Positions 33,475-44,386 of a stretch of DNA of 64,000 bases are shown piece by piece. The notes below the pieces were generated by a model. It had not been told where the DNA came from. It was given only the letters and a program-made list of their open reading frames with translations, and did no database searches. Within the stretch, counting starts at the first letter, position 1. The number at the start of each line of letters is the position of its first letter. This stretch comes from Pseudopyrenochaeta lycopersici (taxonomy: Eukaryota > Ascomycota > Dothideomycetes > Pleosporales > Pseudopyrenochaetaceae), in assembly GCA_003313425.1 (NCBI GenBank), contig NHZP01000007.1, forward strand, positions 806,001-870,000, given 5' to 3'. The position numbers were made by a program, and so were the translations under genes.

Positions 33475-35542
33475 AACGACCTCTGGCTCAGGGGGAGGTT
33501 CCTCGATCTTGGGTTCTTCCTTCACGCCCTTCTTGCCTTTCTTTTTCTTCGTGCCAATCGCGGTCGCCGCCCATCCGCCCCCCCACGGATCTTCCTCTTT
33601 GACAGGCTCTGGCACAGGCTCAGGTTCAACTATGGGCTCCGGTTCTGGATCCGGGGCTGGAGCTTCCTCGACAGTGCCCTTCTTTTTCTTCTTTCTCTCC
33701 TTGTCTTTTCCACCACCAAATGTGAAATTGAATGCATCATCCTCATCTTTCTTTGCAGGCTCAGGTTCAGGTATTGACTTTGGTTCGTCTGGAACCGAAT
33801 CCTCAATCAACGTGCTTTTCTTTCCTTTCTTCTTGGACTTGGCGGTTCCGGCGCCCAAGCCCCAGCCATCATCTTCGATTGGCTTTGCGTCGACGGCCGG
33901 AACGGTTTCCGTGGTACCTTTAAACGCATCGAAATCGAAGTCAAAGCCGGATGAATCTTTCTTTTTCTTGTCTGACGAATCCCACGGGTTATCGCCGCCG
34001 CCGTTTGCGTCTTTCGAGCCGTCAAGCGTAGAATCGAAGCCCCAAGATGCTTTGTTCGTCGAACTCCAGCCAGAAGTCCAGCTACTCAATGAAGGAAGCC
34101 CAAAACCAGATTTCGACGCTCCTGTATCGCCAAAGTTCATGTCAATTTTTGGTACACCGCTGTCGTCAAGATTGATTTCGTCAAACGTTGTTGCTGGTTC
34201 CGGTGCAGGTGGGTCGGGAGGGGGTGGTGGAGGCACGGGCTCAGCCGTCTATCGTGAGATTAGCGTGCAACGTGTAATCATCTAGCCGAAATTACGAACC
34301 TTCCCCTTTTTACCCTTCTTCTTCTTGCCGGGGGCTGCAAACGATGCCCATTCGTCATTGTTTGGAGTTGAGTCTGCCCAGCTGAGGTCAGCGGCTGCGC
34401 TGGTCGCCGCGGCGGTGGCAGTAGCAGCAGCATCCTCCTCTTCCTTCTTCTTGCGCTCAGCTTCCTCTTCTGCTTCCTTCGCCAACCGTTCTTCTTCCTC
34501 CTTCTTCAGCCGCTCTTCTTCTTCCTTCTTCAACCGCTCTTCTTCCTCCTTCTCCTTCTTCGTCTTCTTCTTATCCTTCTTACCTGTGCCCGAATTATCG
34601 CCATCGTCTCCCTTACCTCCCCCGGCTCCCTCTCCGCCATCGTCGCCCCCTGCCCCACCACCCGGGGGAGGCTCACCCCCGCTGTTCTCACCACTTCCCC
34701 CGGCATCCTCGTCTTTTTTCTTTTCCCCCTCGTCAACTGGAGTAGGCGCCTTCTTAGCAGCAGCATTCTTGTTGTTCTTCTTCTTCGCATGGGATTTGAT
34801 TCCAGTTTCGCAATGGCCGAAATCAATGTCCGCGTAAAATGACTTCTCGTCCAAGAAGAGAGAGGATGCTGGCGACGTATTGTTGCTTATTCTCAGGCAG
34901 TGCGGTACATTTGAGCAGAGAGAGGGGTTGAGAGACGGAAAAGGCGTATACTCGGGCGTTTGCGCTGTGGCCAGCGCATCAGTTGAGGTGTAGTCAGGTG
35001 GTAAATCTGCAATGGAATCATCGTAGGAAGGCGGTGGTGACCCATAGCTCCGGGTTGCCGCAGTCCAGAGCTCGGGCGAAGGCTCAGGCTCTAGCGGTTG
35101 GAGTCCAGAGAGCTCAGTTGCACGAGTGTGAAACTGGAAACCGTTAGATATTGAATTTCGTAGAAAACATCAAATAAAGACTGTGACTTATTCGCACTGG
35201 AGATTTGAAAATGTGGGGTAGTTGCGACCAAACAAAGGAGTGTCGTCATACCGAGATGGAGCTCCTGTCTGCTCGTGTCTTTCCAGTGTTGCGGCATTCC
35301 AGCCGATCCAGCGCATGGAATATATCCTCAATCAACTCAGCTATGGGCTCGTCATTCTCAGACTCCCATGCTGTCATGCTGCCAGAGGCGTAGCTGCTTG
35401 CTTCCCATGCATGCAGGCACTGCACACCCTCGCTCGTTCCACCGGCGCCACTTTCAGCCAATCCAGTCCTCGAGGGCGGCCGGGTCCTTCGTCTCGCAGA
35501 TGGCGCGGCGGCGGCGGCGCGGCGAGAGCTGGCGAGGGGCAT
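27980..35542 (-). CDS. giant low-complexity protein with repeated WG...poly-Lys modules, function unknown
   Basis: Exons complement(27980..29574, 29661..34248, 34300..35133, 35252..35542) join in phase to 2435 residues; introns are 86, 51 and 118 nt. I do not recognise the family. Residues 50-260 carry WESENDEPIAELIEDIF, PPPSYDDSIADLPPDYTSTDALATAQ and DEKSFYADIDFG, which look like true conserved sequence. Then come Gly/Asp/Lys-rich and long Glu/Lys/Ala helical stretches, and about 13 spaced modules of the form [D/G]WG...KKKKGKK separated by EPEPEP and Pro runs. After about 1905 the chain is Arg/Glu/Asp-rich, has a hydrophobic GTLAGVAGTAAAV patch, and ends RGSWFKKIAGF. A scaffold or tether is plausible; septal/Woronin-body tethers are similarly repetitive but no diagnostic motif is seen. 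The start could instead be the ATG at 35377. Confidence 0.72.
33413..33472 (-). repeat. hexanucleotide array encoding (Glu-Pro)n
   Basis: Ten tandem GGCTCC/GGCTCT units inside the giant gene, read on the minus strand as alternating Glu-Pro. Shorter arrays of the same unit occur near 32790-32830, 32670-32695 and 30770-30795. Such arrays are prone to unit-length change. Confidence 0.85.
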
Positions 35543-37340
35543 TGTGCGAGTATATGGAGACGCGCAAACAGAAGGAGCAGGGCGGAGGAAGGCACATGAG
35601 CGCTCGTGCGAAAACCGCAAGTATGGAGCGGCAAAGCGGGGCGATTGCGAAAGCAGAGAATGCGGATGCGACGTCGTGGGGGGGACGGGCGTGACTTGGG
35701 GTCGCCGTTCTTTCTCGAGCGTGCAAGTCTGGTGGTACAAGCGGGCAAAAATGAAGTCGCTCAAACAAGCGAATCTGGAGATAGGCAATGCCAGGGCCCA
35801 CTACCCCAGTGGCCTATTATTCTCCGAGGCTATGCAGTCCAGCAAAAGGCTGAGGACAAAAAGGGGTGCTGGTGGCAGGCACAGAGCAATGCAAGCAAGA
35901 TGCAGGTCTGCAGGTCAGCAAGCTTCTAAAGGCAGCGCGAAGGGGAACAGGCGTTGCGAGTGGTCACAAGGCTCAAAAGAGTGTGGATGGGATGTCCGCA
36001 ACGCCAATCGTTATCGGCGTCTACTGGCGTCTCCTCCTTGCTCGCACCAAGCCTGTCGAAGCGTCCGATTCGTTTCATCCACCTCGTCACACACACACGC
36101 GCGCCCGGACCAGCAGGCGGAATCTCGAAAAAAAAATGAGGGGTGGCTTGCTTCGAGGGGTACTCACCCGCAGCTGGGGGAGGCGAAATGTAGGGACAAG
36201 AAGGGCCTGGGTGTAGGGTCTGGGTTGTAGGGTCTGGATGTAAGGTCAGGATGTGAGGTCTGAAATGTCAAGATGCGATCGGATGCAGGGAAAAGAACGC
36301 TGCGCGAACGCGGGCGGCAGAGATGGTTTATCCGCTGGAGAAAATTTTAGGCTTAGGGCCGCAAATGCATTGCATGAGGGCGTGTGGTGGATGAATCCTG
36401 TCTGGTGCTTCACCTGTGAGGCCGCCGGGCGCAGGGAGGCAGCATAGCATTCCCGGAACCCGCTCGTCTTTGCCTAGCACCTCTGCAGCACATGTTGCCA
36501 ACAATAACAAATACCCACTCTGCTCTCCGCAATTGGCCCATGGCGTCGTGGCTGCGACTGTTGCTCTTCACCGCCAGTCCTCAATCGCACATCCCGCCCA
36601 GCGACGGAACTCGATGAGGCCAATCGCAGACCGCGGCACCCAGCGGCGCCATGCGCGAGTGGGAGACGTGCGTTAGAGCTGCCGCATCCGCATGTTATGG
36701 TACATGGACAACGCATACCAGTTTGAAGTCTGCAGTCTACCACGATGACAATGACGCCGTCTGGTGGGGTTGTCAACATGTCAAGACGTCTTGGGCAATC
36801 TTTCCATGGTTCAACAGCCTTGTCAAGAAGCTCTGAGAGCCGCGGGGGTAGGGGTAGTTTCTTTCAAACGTCGCATTGTCTACTTCTCTTCCCTCCCTCG
36901 TACCTGTCCGTTTCACCTGACCATTTCACCTGCAGCAACAAACCATCTTTTGTATTTTATACCATTCATAGCGTTAGATTGGGTGACCCGTTAACCAGGT
37001 GCTATATCAACACATCTAGAGCCAAGTCCATGAAGCCAGATGGCAGAGAGTCCACGTACACTCCAGAGTTCGCGACTCCACCGCGACTCCACCTCGACTC
37101 CACCCCCGGGTATCTATACATAAGCTGAAATATAATCATGACCCCCAAGCAGAAATAAACGAGTTTGCCAAAGCAACATGCACCAGACCAAAGTATAGGC
37201 ACTGAACATTAGGAAATTATACAGCATATGTGCAGGATGAGGCCGTCTAGTACTAAAGACGAGAAGCGCTAGAACGCAGCCACACGAGTAGACATTACCT
37301 ATGTTCAAACAAAAGAAAAAAAAGTGAGTGAATGGCTGCT
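35543..37340. other. 1.8-kb intergenic region upstream of the giant gene
   Basis: The interval lies between two minus-strand genes. The half near 35543 is GC-rich and should contain the giant gene's promoter and leader, perhaps with an unseen non-coding exon. Open frames on the plus strand between 35540 and 36670 are Arg/Ala/Ser-rich composition products with no domain. A degenerate minisatellite is listed separately. The rest up to 37340 is the 3' flank of the next gene. Confidence 0.45.
36188..36263. repeat. degenerate 13-14-bp tandem repeat
   Basis: Four good units of the pattern RTGTAGGGTCTGG (36211-36263, periods 13, 14, 13, 13), with a weaker fifth copy starting at about 36188. It is not the TTAGGG telomere unit. 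It lies upstream of the giant gene. Confidence 0.65.
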
Positions 37341-39853
37341 TCAGAAGGACTGATCATCATCAGTCTCCTCTCCACTGAGGATTTTACGCGCCTCATCAAG
37401 CCTCCGCCGCCATGCTTTACGCTCGTACGCCTCCCCATATGTGTTCTGGAGATTGGCACACACCTGCTGAAAGCTTGCAGCTAGTCCATAGATGAGCTGC
37501 GTCTCTTCCTCGCTCAACGCTAATCGTGGCTCGTCACGTGAAGTCTCGGTCAGAATGGAAAAGATCTTCGATGTTTGAAGGCCGCTCGCAAGGCCACCAG
37601 GCGAGGATGAGCCACGAGAGATGGAGGTCTGGGTCGGTGACGAGCCATTGGCGCGCCTCATGTTGATGGCAGAGTCGGAGCGGAGTGAGGCGAGTCCATT
37701 CTGCGTTCCAGGACGTGATGTGACTGCATGCTGGGACGATAGTAACTGTTGGGAGAATTGGTCCATCTGCTCGTTCTCTTCTTCATCATCCGATTGCTCT
37801 TCTGCCGCCGTGGCGAATGTGTCTACCGTCGACACTGAGTCAACGCTAGAGTTTCGCTGATGAAACGAGATCCTCTTCTCTATACTGCTCAAATCTTCAT
37901 GGGTTTGGAGAGCGGTCACAGGTCGTGTAGTAGCATTAGAACTGCCGGAACTCGTACTGGCCCGGCGGCCGTCTAAGCCATAGGTTCCCATAGCGCTGTG
38001 CAGGAAGAAATGTTCATAATCGAACGCATCCACCCGATCTTCGTGACGTTCAGTAACGGGCATCTCGTAGACGGCATCCTCGTAAACACTATCAGCTCCC
38101 GCTTCTACATCGTCGCCATCGACAGACAAGAAGTCGCCTTCATCGGTTTCATCAAGGTCGTAGTCCTCTTCAATTGATCCTGGCTCGTGCAAGGGGCTAT
38201 CTTCAGTATCATCGTACTGCGCGGGATATGGCTGTCCATTGGCAACATGACCACGCTCCTTGACGTCGTAGGTCACCGCCTTCTCGCCTTTATTTTGAGA
38301 AGTTGTTGTACTTGTTGTTGTTGCTGGAATAGAGGCCTGATTGTAGTCATCGTTGTACAATGCTTTGCGGGTTGGAGATTCTGTCTTGATTCCTAAGCCG
38401 GCATTTCCTGAGACGGGAGATTCTCCGGATTGATACGCATTCGTTCCAGAATACCATGTCTCGGCGGAGGTGAATGGACTCGGTGTGCGGAGGCTCTGGA
38501 GACTTCGACGTCGAAGATGGTCTTCCTGTGCCTTGAGCTTTAGGCTAGATATCCTGCCCTTCAAGTCGTTCATCTGGTCACGAAGACCGCTGGCAGCCGA
38601 AGATGATCGATGAATCCTCGCGCCATCATCGTCTTCGGGTAAAGTCTCTAAAGCGGGGGGAGATTTTGAGCTTCTTGACGTTGACCTTACCACGTGTTCC
38701 CGCTCAGTGCTTCCCCAGGTATTCCGAGGATCTCGCAGGACCTCCACACTGCGCGATTCTTTGATAGGAAAGCGACCCTGTCCATACCCCTCGGGCGACC
38801 ATGGACCGCTCGTGTGACCTATTGCACTGGAGGCTCGCTTGTTTGACGTGGTTCTCGTCAAATAGGAAGGCGTAAATGGCAGCAGCACAGAAGTCTCACT
38901 CAAACCTCGCGAATGGCTAGGGCTACCGTTTGGAGAGAGTGGGGAGGCTCGGTATGAGTGAATGCGCGGGGGTATTGGCCCCATGCCAGCGTATAATCGC
39001 CTGTCGCGTTCTCGTGCAGCTGAAATGTGTTGTGACAGGTCGATTGAGCTACTAGTCGAGTTGAAAGTGGGAGAGACAACTAGTGATTCTCGCGCGCCTC
39101 GGAGATTTCCTTCCATGACCTGTCATGTCAATATTAGCGGTAGCCCTAGCGTCATCTCGCCTTCGCTTCACATACATTGAGTCGCTTCTTCGCGTTGGCC
39201 AGGATAATCTCTGCCCGTCTGCTGAGAGCTGCCGACGAGTACGGGTCATCGTCCTCGTCGCTCCCGCTATTGCGCTCGTTTGGCCATCGCTCATTCCCCA
39301 TCTCGTCGCCAAGATAAGTCTCACCACGGGCATGGCTGCGCTTCTCGTGCTCCTCCAAATCCACACCACTATCATCGAAAGTGTTGTGGCTGTCGAAACC
39401 AGGCCAATTGTCAAGGTCCTCACTGTGCACTGAACTCGATGCGATGCTGAGCCTGCGCATGTCCTGGTCATTCCAGTGGCTCGGTGGATGGCTGCTCATT
39501 GTGTTTTGAATGGTAGGCGAGGATGCCAGAGCATCGTCGCGGGCAATGGCACGCTTAGCCATTGCGTCTGAGCTGGCCATGTTGCGCAGCGTAGAGCGCG
39601 AGGATTGCGCTGACAGCGACGGGGACTTTTTCTGATTCGAAGCCCGGCGCCGGCTTTGAGGCGCGGAACCTAATTTGACGTGACTCGAGATTGAATAAAG
39701 TGCCGGAGGTGAGGGCGGTCGTTCGATACAAGGTGCTGGCGAGAAACTACGAACAAGGTCGGCCTCATGAGCCGGGAGAATCATGCCCGCATCGCTGAGG
39801 GTCGGTGACCGTGGGCCATGGGAGACGGGACGGGATGTTGCTGCCACGGCCAT
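37341..39853 (-). CDS. 818-residue mostly disordered Ser-rich protein, function unknown
   Basis: Exons complement(37341..39119, 39176..39853) join through a 56-nt intron in phase 0 (KRLN into VMEGNLRGARESLVVSP). I do not recognise a domain. Most of the chain is Ser/Pro/Arg-rich and looks disordered. Short conserved-looking stretches are AEIILANAKKRLNVMEGNLRGAR (an amphipathic helix across the junction), LRDQMNDLKGRISSLKLKAQEDHLRRRSLQSLRTPSPF (probable coiled coil), and a C-terminal helical region ALSEEETQLIYGLAASFQQVCANLQNTYG. Acidic patches precede VDAFDYEHFFLHSAMG. Composition fits a cytoskeletal or polarity regulator, but that is a guess. Confidence 0.75.
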
Positions 39854-40788
39854 GGTTACGATGTTGGGTAAGCTATATTAGCTTGGCCGAGCTGCAGGAC
39901 ATGTTCGGGTACTAATGTTTGCGACAACGTCTGCTCTGCGGAATCGACTCGCAAAGAATGTCAACAAAGGTGAGACAGGACTCGAAAAGAGCGAGGTTTA
40001 GGGCACATGCCATTTGGCTTTCATAACTTCAGCTTGACTAGACTGTTGGGCAAGACGGCTGCATTGACCAGCCGTCTCTCGAAGGCGCTTTAGGGGAAAA
40101 AAGCTAATGCCGGAAGCTGATCTTCCCCGGCAAATTGCAGCCCGCCGCGCCGGGGCCTAGGGCTATGATTTGCTGCTGAAATGTGCTTTCTTGCGTTTAA
40201 TTCGCGTGCTGCAAGGGACGCTGGCTCCTGTCCGTTATCCGTCATCCTTGTTCACATGTGCAGAGGGCGGTAGGATCGATATGCTTGAAACTCCACTCAT
40301 CAACGCGTGCGACACGGCACGGAGACCTTGCATTGCTCTGTTGCAATTGTTCCGACAATTCTTTCCGGCATTTGCATGCAACAACAACCGAGCCTCTACA
40401 CGTCAAGCCCTCGAGAGCTCCTCTATCAGCTGTCTCAAGCTACTGCACTGGAACGGAGAGATCGTCGCCGCATTAGCAGGCGGTCCGCAATCTCGCCATC
40501 TTACAACAGGGCAGGCATGCCTTCCTCTTATGCCATGGAACGCTGGTTGACGGCTTGTCAAAATTGAGCCCAAGTCTCTTATTTTATGCTTTATTCCTAA
40601 CGTAAGCCTGTTGATGGCTTTCATCTACTCGGGTCCTTGAATGGATTTCGTGGTCACAACTATGATGGCAACACACACATATCAACTTTGTCACGCTAAA
40701 GGCGCCGCCCAATGCTTCCGTCAAATGCAACACCCATTTCATGCTCGCTAAATGCAACGCAATGCTGGAAAAATTAAAAGGAGAGTTA
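39854..40788. other. intergenic between the 818-residue protein gene and SLD3
   Basis: About 930 bases between two minus-strand genes. It should hold the promoter of the 39853 gene and the SLD3 3' UTR. Short open frames at 40170-40567 overlap each other in three frames and look like chance. Confidence 0.45.
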
Positions 40789-43506
40789 TTACTGCATGTC
40801 GTCATCATCGTCATTCCAACCTAGTGCATCGTATATTGACGGTTCTTCACCAGCCTGTCCAAGACTCGAAAAGATTGCCGAATCAGCCTTAATGACCGAG
40901 AAAGGTACAGCTTTGGTCGCTGTTGTAGCAGCGGTGGGAATTACAAACTTCGCGTTGGTAGGAGGCGAGTTTTCAATACTTTTGTCTGGTGTCCCGAATA
41001 CATGTGACGATGCCAGGAGACTGTTCTCTGGAGAAGAGACTGCACATTTCGATGGCGTTGCGAAGATCGTCCTGCGAGCAGCCCCTGAGAAGACATATGC
41101 TTTGGTATTCGGCGCCTTCGAAGGGGTCTCGGCGATACTAGATTGCGCTAGGCTTCGGGCCGTTGCACTACGTTGGACCGTTGCCGGCACCATCGGGGAT
41201 GGTGGGCGAGTGGCTGAGGAGGGAACACAAAAGTCACCAGATGTCGCTCCAGACTCTGGAAGTCGAAGAAACGGATTTTGGTGGTGATGGTGGCTTGGTG
41301 TCTGTTCGACCATGTCCTTTGTTCTTCGACCACTTCTGGGAGTTGCAGATACTTGAACATCTTTGATGATCTTCCTTTTGGGGTTAGCAGACTTTCTTGA
41401 CTTGCCAGCTAAACCAAGACCACGTCGTTCATTATCAGCGACATAACTTCCAGCAGCCAGGTCTCTATTTGGCTTCTTCAGAGCTGAGATTGCATCTTGC
41501 AAGTCTTCCTCGACACGCTGTTTTTGCTTTAATTTCGCTGCGGCTGCAGCTGAAGGCCTTGTAAGATCAATCTCGCGGCCCTGCAAGTGTCTCATTTGCG
41601 ACATCGATTGTCTGGCACTTTTAGAGGGACTGCGTTGGAACGGTATGGCGGAAAGGGGCACCTCGCTCCCTTCTCGTTTTATTCCGTTTACAAGCGCCGA
41701 GTCGGTCGCAGAGCGATTCAAAGCCGGTGTTACTCGTTCGACTGTTCTCCCTGTAGTATGTGTAGCCACTCTCGCGAGTGATCGTCGCGACTTTTTCGCC
41801 TCGGGCTCTTTTGATTCTCCAGGCTTGCGCGAAGCAGTTGGTGGCTTCATGGCTTTTCGCTTTGGTGGCGATGTGTGCGCGGGCCCACCGAGTTTCTTGT
41901 TGACCATCAGAGCCTGCTCTGGAAGCCGGTTCATGTAGAAAGGTATAATGACTTCAACACAGAAGCTGTGCAGTCGGTCATTTGCTCCATGTCTACCGCT
42001 GCCGTCAGAGCCATCATTTGTTCTTGATGGCTGCGTGTCAAAGTCCAAAATACCGACTTCTTCAGTAGCATGCCAAATGCATAGCCTGTCTAACAGCAAA
42101 TCAAGCTGTAAGTCGATTTCGTCAAGTTTCTTCTTCCGCTTTTTTTGGAGTGTTTGCGACTCATCCTGATTTTGAACCTGAATCTCATCTAACAATGGTG
42201 GTGCTTCAGGAGGTGGTTTGTGTGTAGACAGAGCCTCAAGAGCGATGATCTCAAGCATAAGAATCATTTGGGCAAGAGTTTCGCGAACTCGTAGCTCTCC
42301 GAGCCGCCTCTTGATACGCTGGTCTATCGTCTCTGTGCCCATCGTGTCGCCATTCGGCAGTTCTGATACCCACCACTTCTTGATTATGGTCTCTTCTTGG
42401 GGATATACCCCCTCCCGACTGAGCTTGACCTTTTTCTTGGGCTTTTTTGATTTGCCAGCCCCTGTCGCTGGCTCCTCGTCAGAAAAGGTTCCTGGTGGTA
42501 TGGCCTTGATGACAGCCGGTAATTTTATGTGGTACTTCTTTTCGCTGGATTTGGGACTGAGAAGCATCGATCGCAGGAACGTGACCAGTTCATGTGTCGA
42601 TGGCGCACCTTGGTCAGGTAAGGTGAAGGCATTACGGATTCGAGTGATTGGTCCTTTTGCAAAGTAGGCCAAGGATGTCTTTGACATGTACACCGCGTCC
42701 AAGTATTGTTGTAGCAGCGACGCGAGTAGCTCCTGCGGCAATGGCAAGTTGGTTGACGGTTCTTGAGGGAGGTCAACTAGTGCTGGCTCTGTTTTCTGGG
42801 TAATCTGGGAGCCTAGAACATTGGCCGTCACTTCTGATTCCACTGTCATGAGATTTGCCGCGAGATTTGGCCGCATCATAGTCATTCTAGCCCGTCTCGC
42901 CGGTTGCTCCGTGAATCCTGTGCTCACGACAGCGTTCTGCCACCATTCTCCGGTCGCTGTTACAGCCACGTCTAGTTTGGATGATTCCATTAACACGGAT
43001 AGATTCGAAGGATCCCATAACTCCGCAACATCTTTTTCCTTGACCCAGCTGGCAAGCTTGCATACGCTGTAAACCAATGCATGCACCCGTTCTATGGCGT
43101 ACAACGTTCTTTTCGTCTCATATCGGGCAATGAGCACTTGTAATCTCGTGTTATCTTTCTCTTGCGCATCTCCACACGTCTCCAGCACGTCAATTTGAGC
43201 GGAGAATAGGCTATTCGAGGCGAAGTTCTCGTCCGCGGATGTGTCGAGGAATGTGAGGGGCAGCTGCGAGCGCCCGATGACCCGCACAGGCTTGAAGGTC
43301 GCGGGCTTATGGTAAGGTGAATCAGGGCATGGCTGAATCGTGAAAGGCTTGTTGAAGGTTCCAAGGCCGCATATAGTATCTCTCCTCCGCTTCGATGGCA
43401 GCTGTGGTTTCGGCTCCTCGCGTTTGGTGGCCAGTCCAAGGAGTTGTATAGGGGAATTGGAGACTGGTTGAAGCATTGTCTTCGTCTGCAATGCATAGGT
43501 GGACAT
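40789..43506 (-). CDS. SLD3: DNA replication initiation factor Sld3
   Basis: Intronless, 905 residues from the ATG at 43506 (MSTYALQTK); the same frame is open up to 43707, but that leader is Cys/Arg-rich and unlike the family. The Sld3 core domain lies in the middle, with YLDAVYMSKTSLAYFAKGPITRIRNAF, KKWWVSEL and RVRETLAQMILMLEIIALEAL. The C-terminal half is basic and Ser/Thr-rich with many SP/TP sites (for example PSKSARQS, TPSKAPN, TPDKSIENSP), as expected for CDK control of Dpb11 binding. It ends EPSIYDALGWNDDDDDMQ, an acidic tail. Sld3 loads Cdc45 on the MCM helicase at origins. Naming rests on motif recall. Confidence 0.8.
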   Translation of the reverse strand: MSTYALQTKTMLQPVSNSPIQLLGLATKREEPKPQLPSKRRRDTICGLGTFNKPFTIQPCPDSPYHKPATFKPVRVIGRSQLPLTFLDTSADENFASNSLFSAQIDVLETCGDAQEKDNTRLQVLIARYETKRTLYAIERVHALVYSVCKLASWVKEKDVAELWDPSNLSVLMESSKLDVAVTATGEWWQNAVVSTGFTEQPARRARMTMMRPNLAANLMTVESEVTANVLGSQITQKTEPALVDLPQEPSTNLPLPQELLASLLQQYLDAVYMSKTSLAYFAKGPITRIRNAFTLPDQGAPSTHELVTFLRSMLLSPKSSEKKYHIKLPAVIKAIPPGTFSDEEPATGAGKSKKPKKKVKLSREGVYPQEETIIKKWWVSELPNGDTMGTETIDQRIKRRLGELRVRETLAQMILMLEIIALEALSTHKPPPEAPPLLDEIQVQNQDESQTLQKKRKKKLDEIDLQLDLLLDRLCIWHATEEVGILDFDTQPSRTNDGSDGSGRHGANDRLHSFCVEVIIPFYMNRLPEQALMVNKKLGGPAHTSPPKRKAMKPPTASRKPGESKEPEAKKSRRSLARVATHTTGRTVERVTPALNRSATDSALVNGIKREGSEVPLSAIPFQRSPSKSARQSMSQMRHLQGREIDLTRPSAAAAAKLKQKQRVEEDLQDAISALKKPNRDLAAGSYVADNERRGLGLAGKSRKSANPKRKIIKDVQVSATPRSGRRTKDMVEQTPSHHHHQNPFLRLPESGATSGDFCVPSSATRPPSPMVPATVQRSATARSLAQSSIAETPSKAPNTKAYVFSGAARRTIFATPSKCAVSSPENSLLASSHVFGTPDKSIENSPPTNAKFVIPTAATTATKAVPFSVIKADSAIFSSLGQAGEEPSIYDALGWNDDDDDMQ

Positions 43507-44386
43507 TGGAGCGCATGGCTGTGGGTGCAGCGGTATGCGGTTCGCGAATGTTAAGCCAGGCTGGTCGTGCTTTACGAAGCAGACGCGTTCGCGTTTCTCC
43601 AGTCCGTGCTTTTCTCTTTCGTCGCGCTCGAACGTCATTGCCTCCACGCCCAACATACTACGCAACAAGCACACGCACATGCTCGTTCTTCTTGACAAGG
43701 TGTTCAATCTTGTGCGACTGATCGATCATTACAAGGATATGACGATGCGTCATGCGTCATCGATCCATTGCCCCAGAAAGACGTGCCAACAAGAAGATGG
43801 ACCCTGTCGCCGCCATTCAGAAGAAGCCAGACAAATAGGGTCCTTTTAACAAACTGGCTTTACCGCTGATGGCCGTGGTGTGTGTAAATTGCGATAAATG
43901 AACAGAAGATAATCTAAATATCGATACATCGAAGTGGTAGCCGCCGTGAAAGGCCACGGAAACCAACCTGGGGCTCTAGTCTCATCCCAATATAGACCAT
44001 GTAGTGGCGGCACCGATGCGCAAAAAAAGATGGCCGCCGTTAGATACCTGCCCTTAAATGGCCGTTCTGGATGCGTGTGCTTCAACGTGGACCAGCTCAG
44101 AGTGTGACCGAGATATCAGTCCAATGACATCGTTCATGGGCTATGACCATTCCACAAACCCCGAATCTAGATAGCAGAAGCATGGCTACTGTATAGATAC
44201 AGATATGATAAGGGTAAGCAGAATCGACTCTATATCTGCCACATCAAGGTTGATGCAATTGCACATGTAGAGAGAAAAGAGTACCAAAGTGCATCTGTTA
44301 ATCAGCCATCCATTCTTTTTTGAGGTCTTTCAATATACCATTTACTCCATCAGACAATCAGGCAATCTCTCCATATTCTCCAGATT
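43507..44386. other. intergenic, SLD3 promoter and 3' flank of the secreted-protein gene
   Basis: Nearly 900 bases. The first 200 are open in frame with SLD3. The rest is AT-leaning and gene-free, and marks the edge of a gene-poor pocket extending to about 50 kb. Confidence 0.45.

Noticed and set aside
29651..34285. Three long plus-strand open frames (540, 396 and 589 codons) opposite the giant gene
   Set aside because: They are Ser/Gly or Ser/Phe runs, the mirror image of Glu/Pro/Lys codons on the other strand. No start context, domain or splice structure.
35544..36230. Plus-strand frames of 139-228 codons upstream of the giant gene
   Set aside because: Arg/Ala/Gly-rich with no conserved motif; GC-rich promoter sequence yields long frames by chance.
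36211..36263. Interstitial telomere repeat
   Set aside because: The unit is 13-14 bp and lacks tandem TTAGGG.
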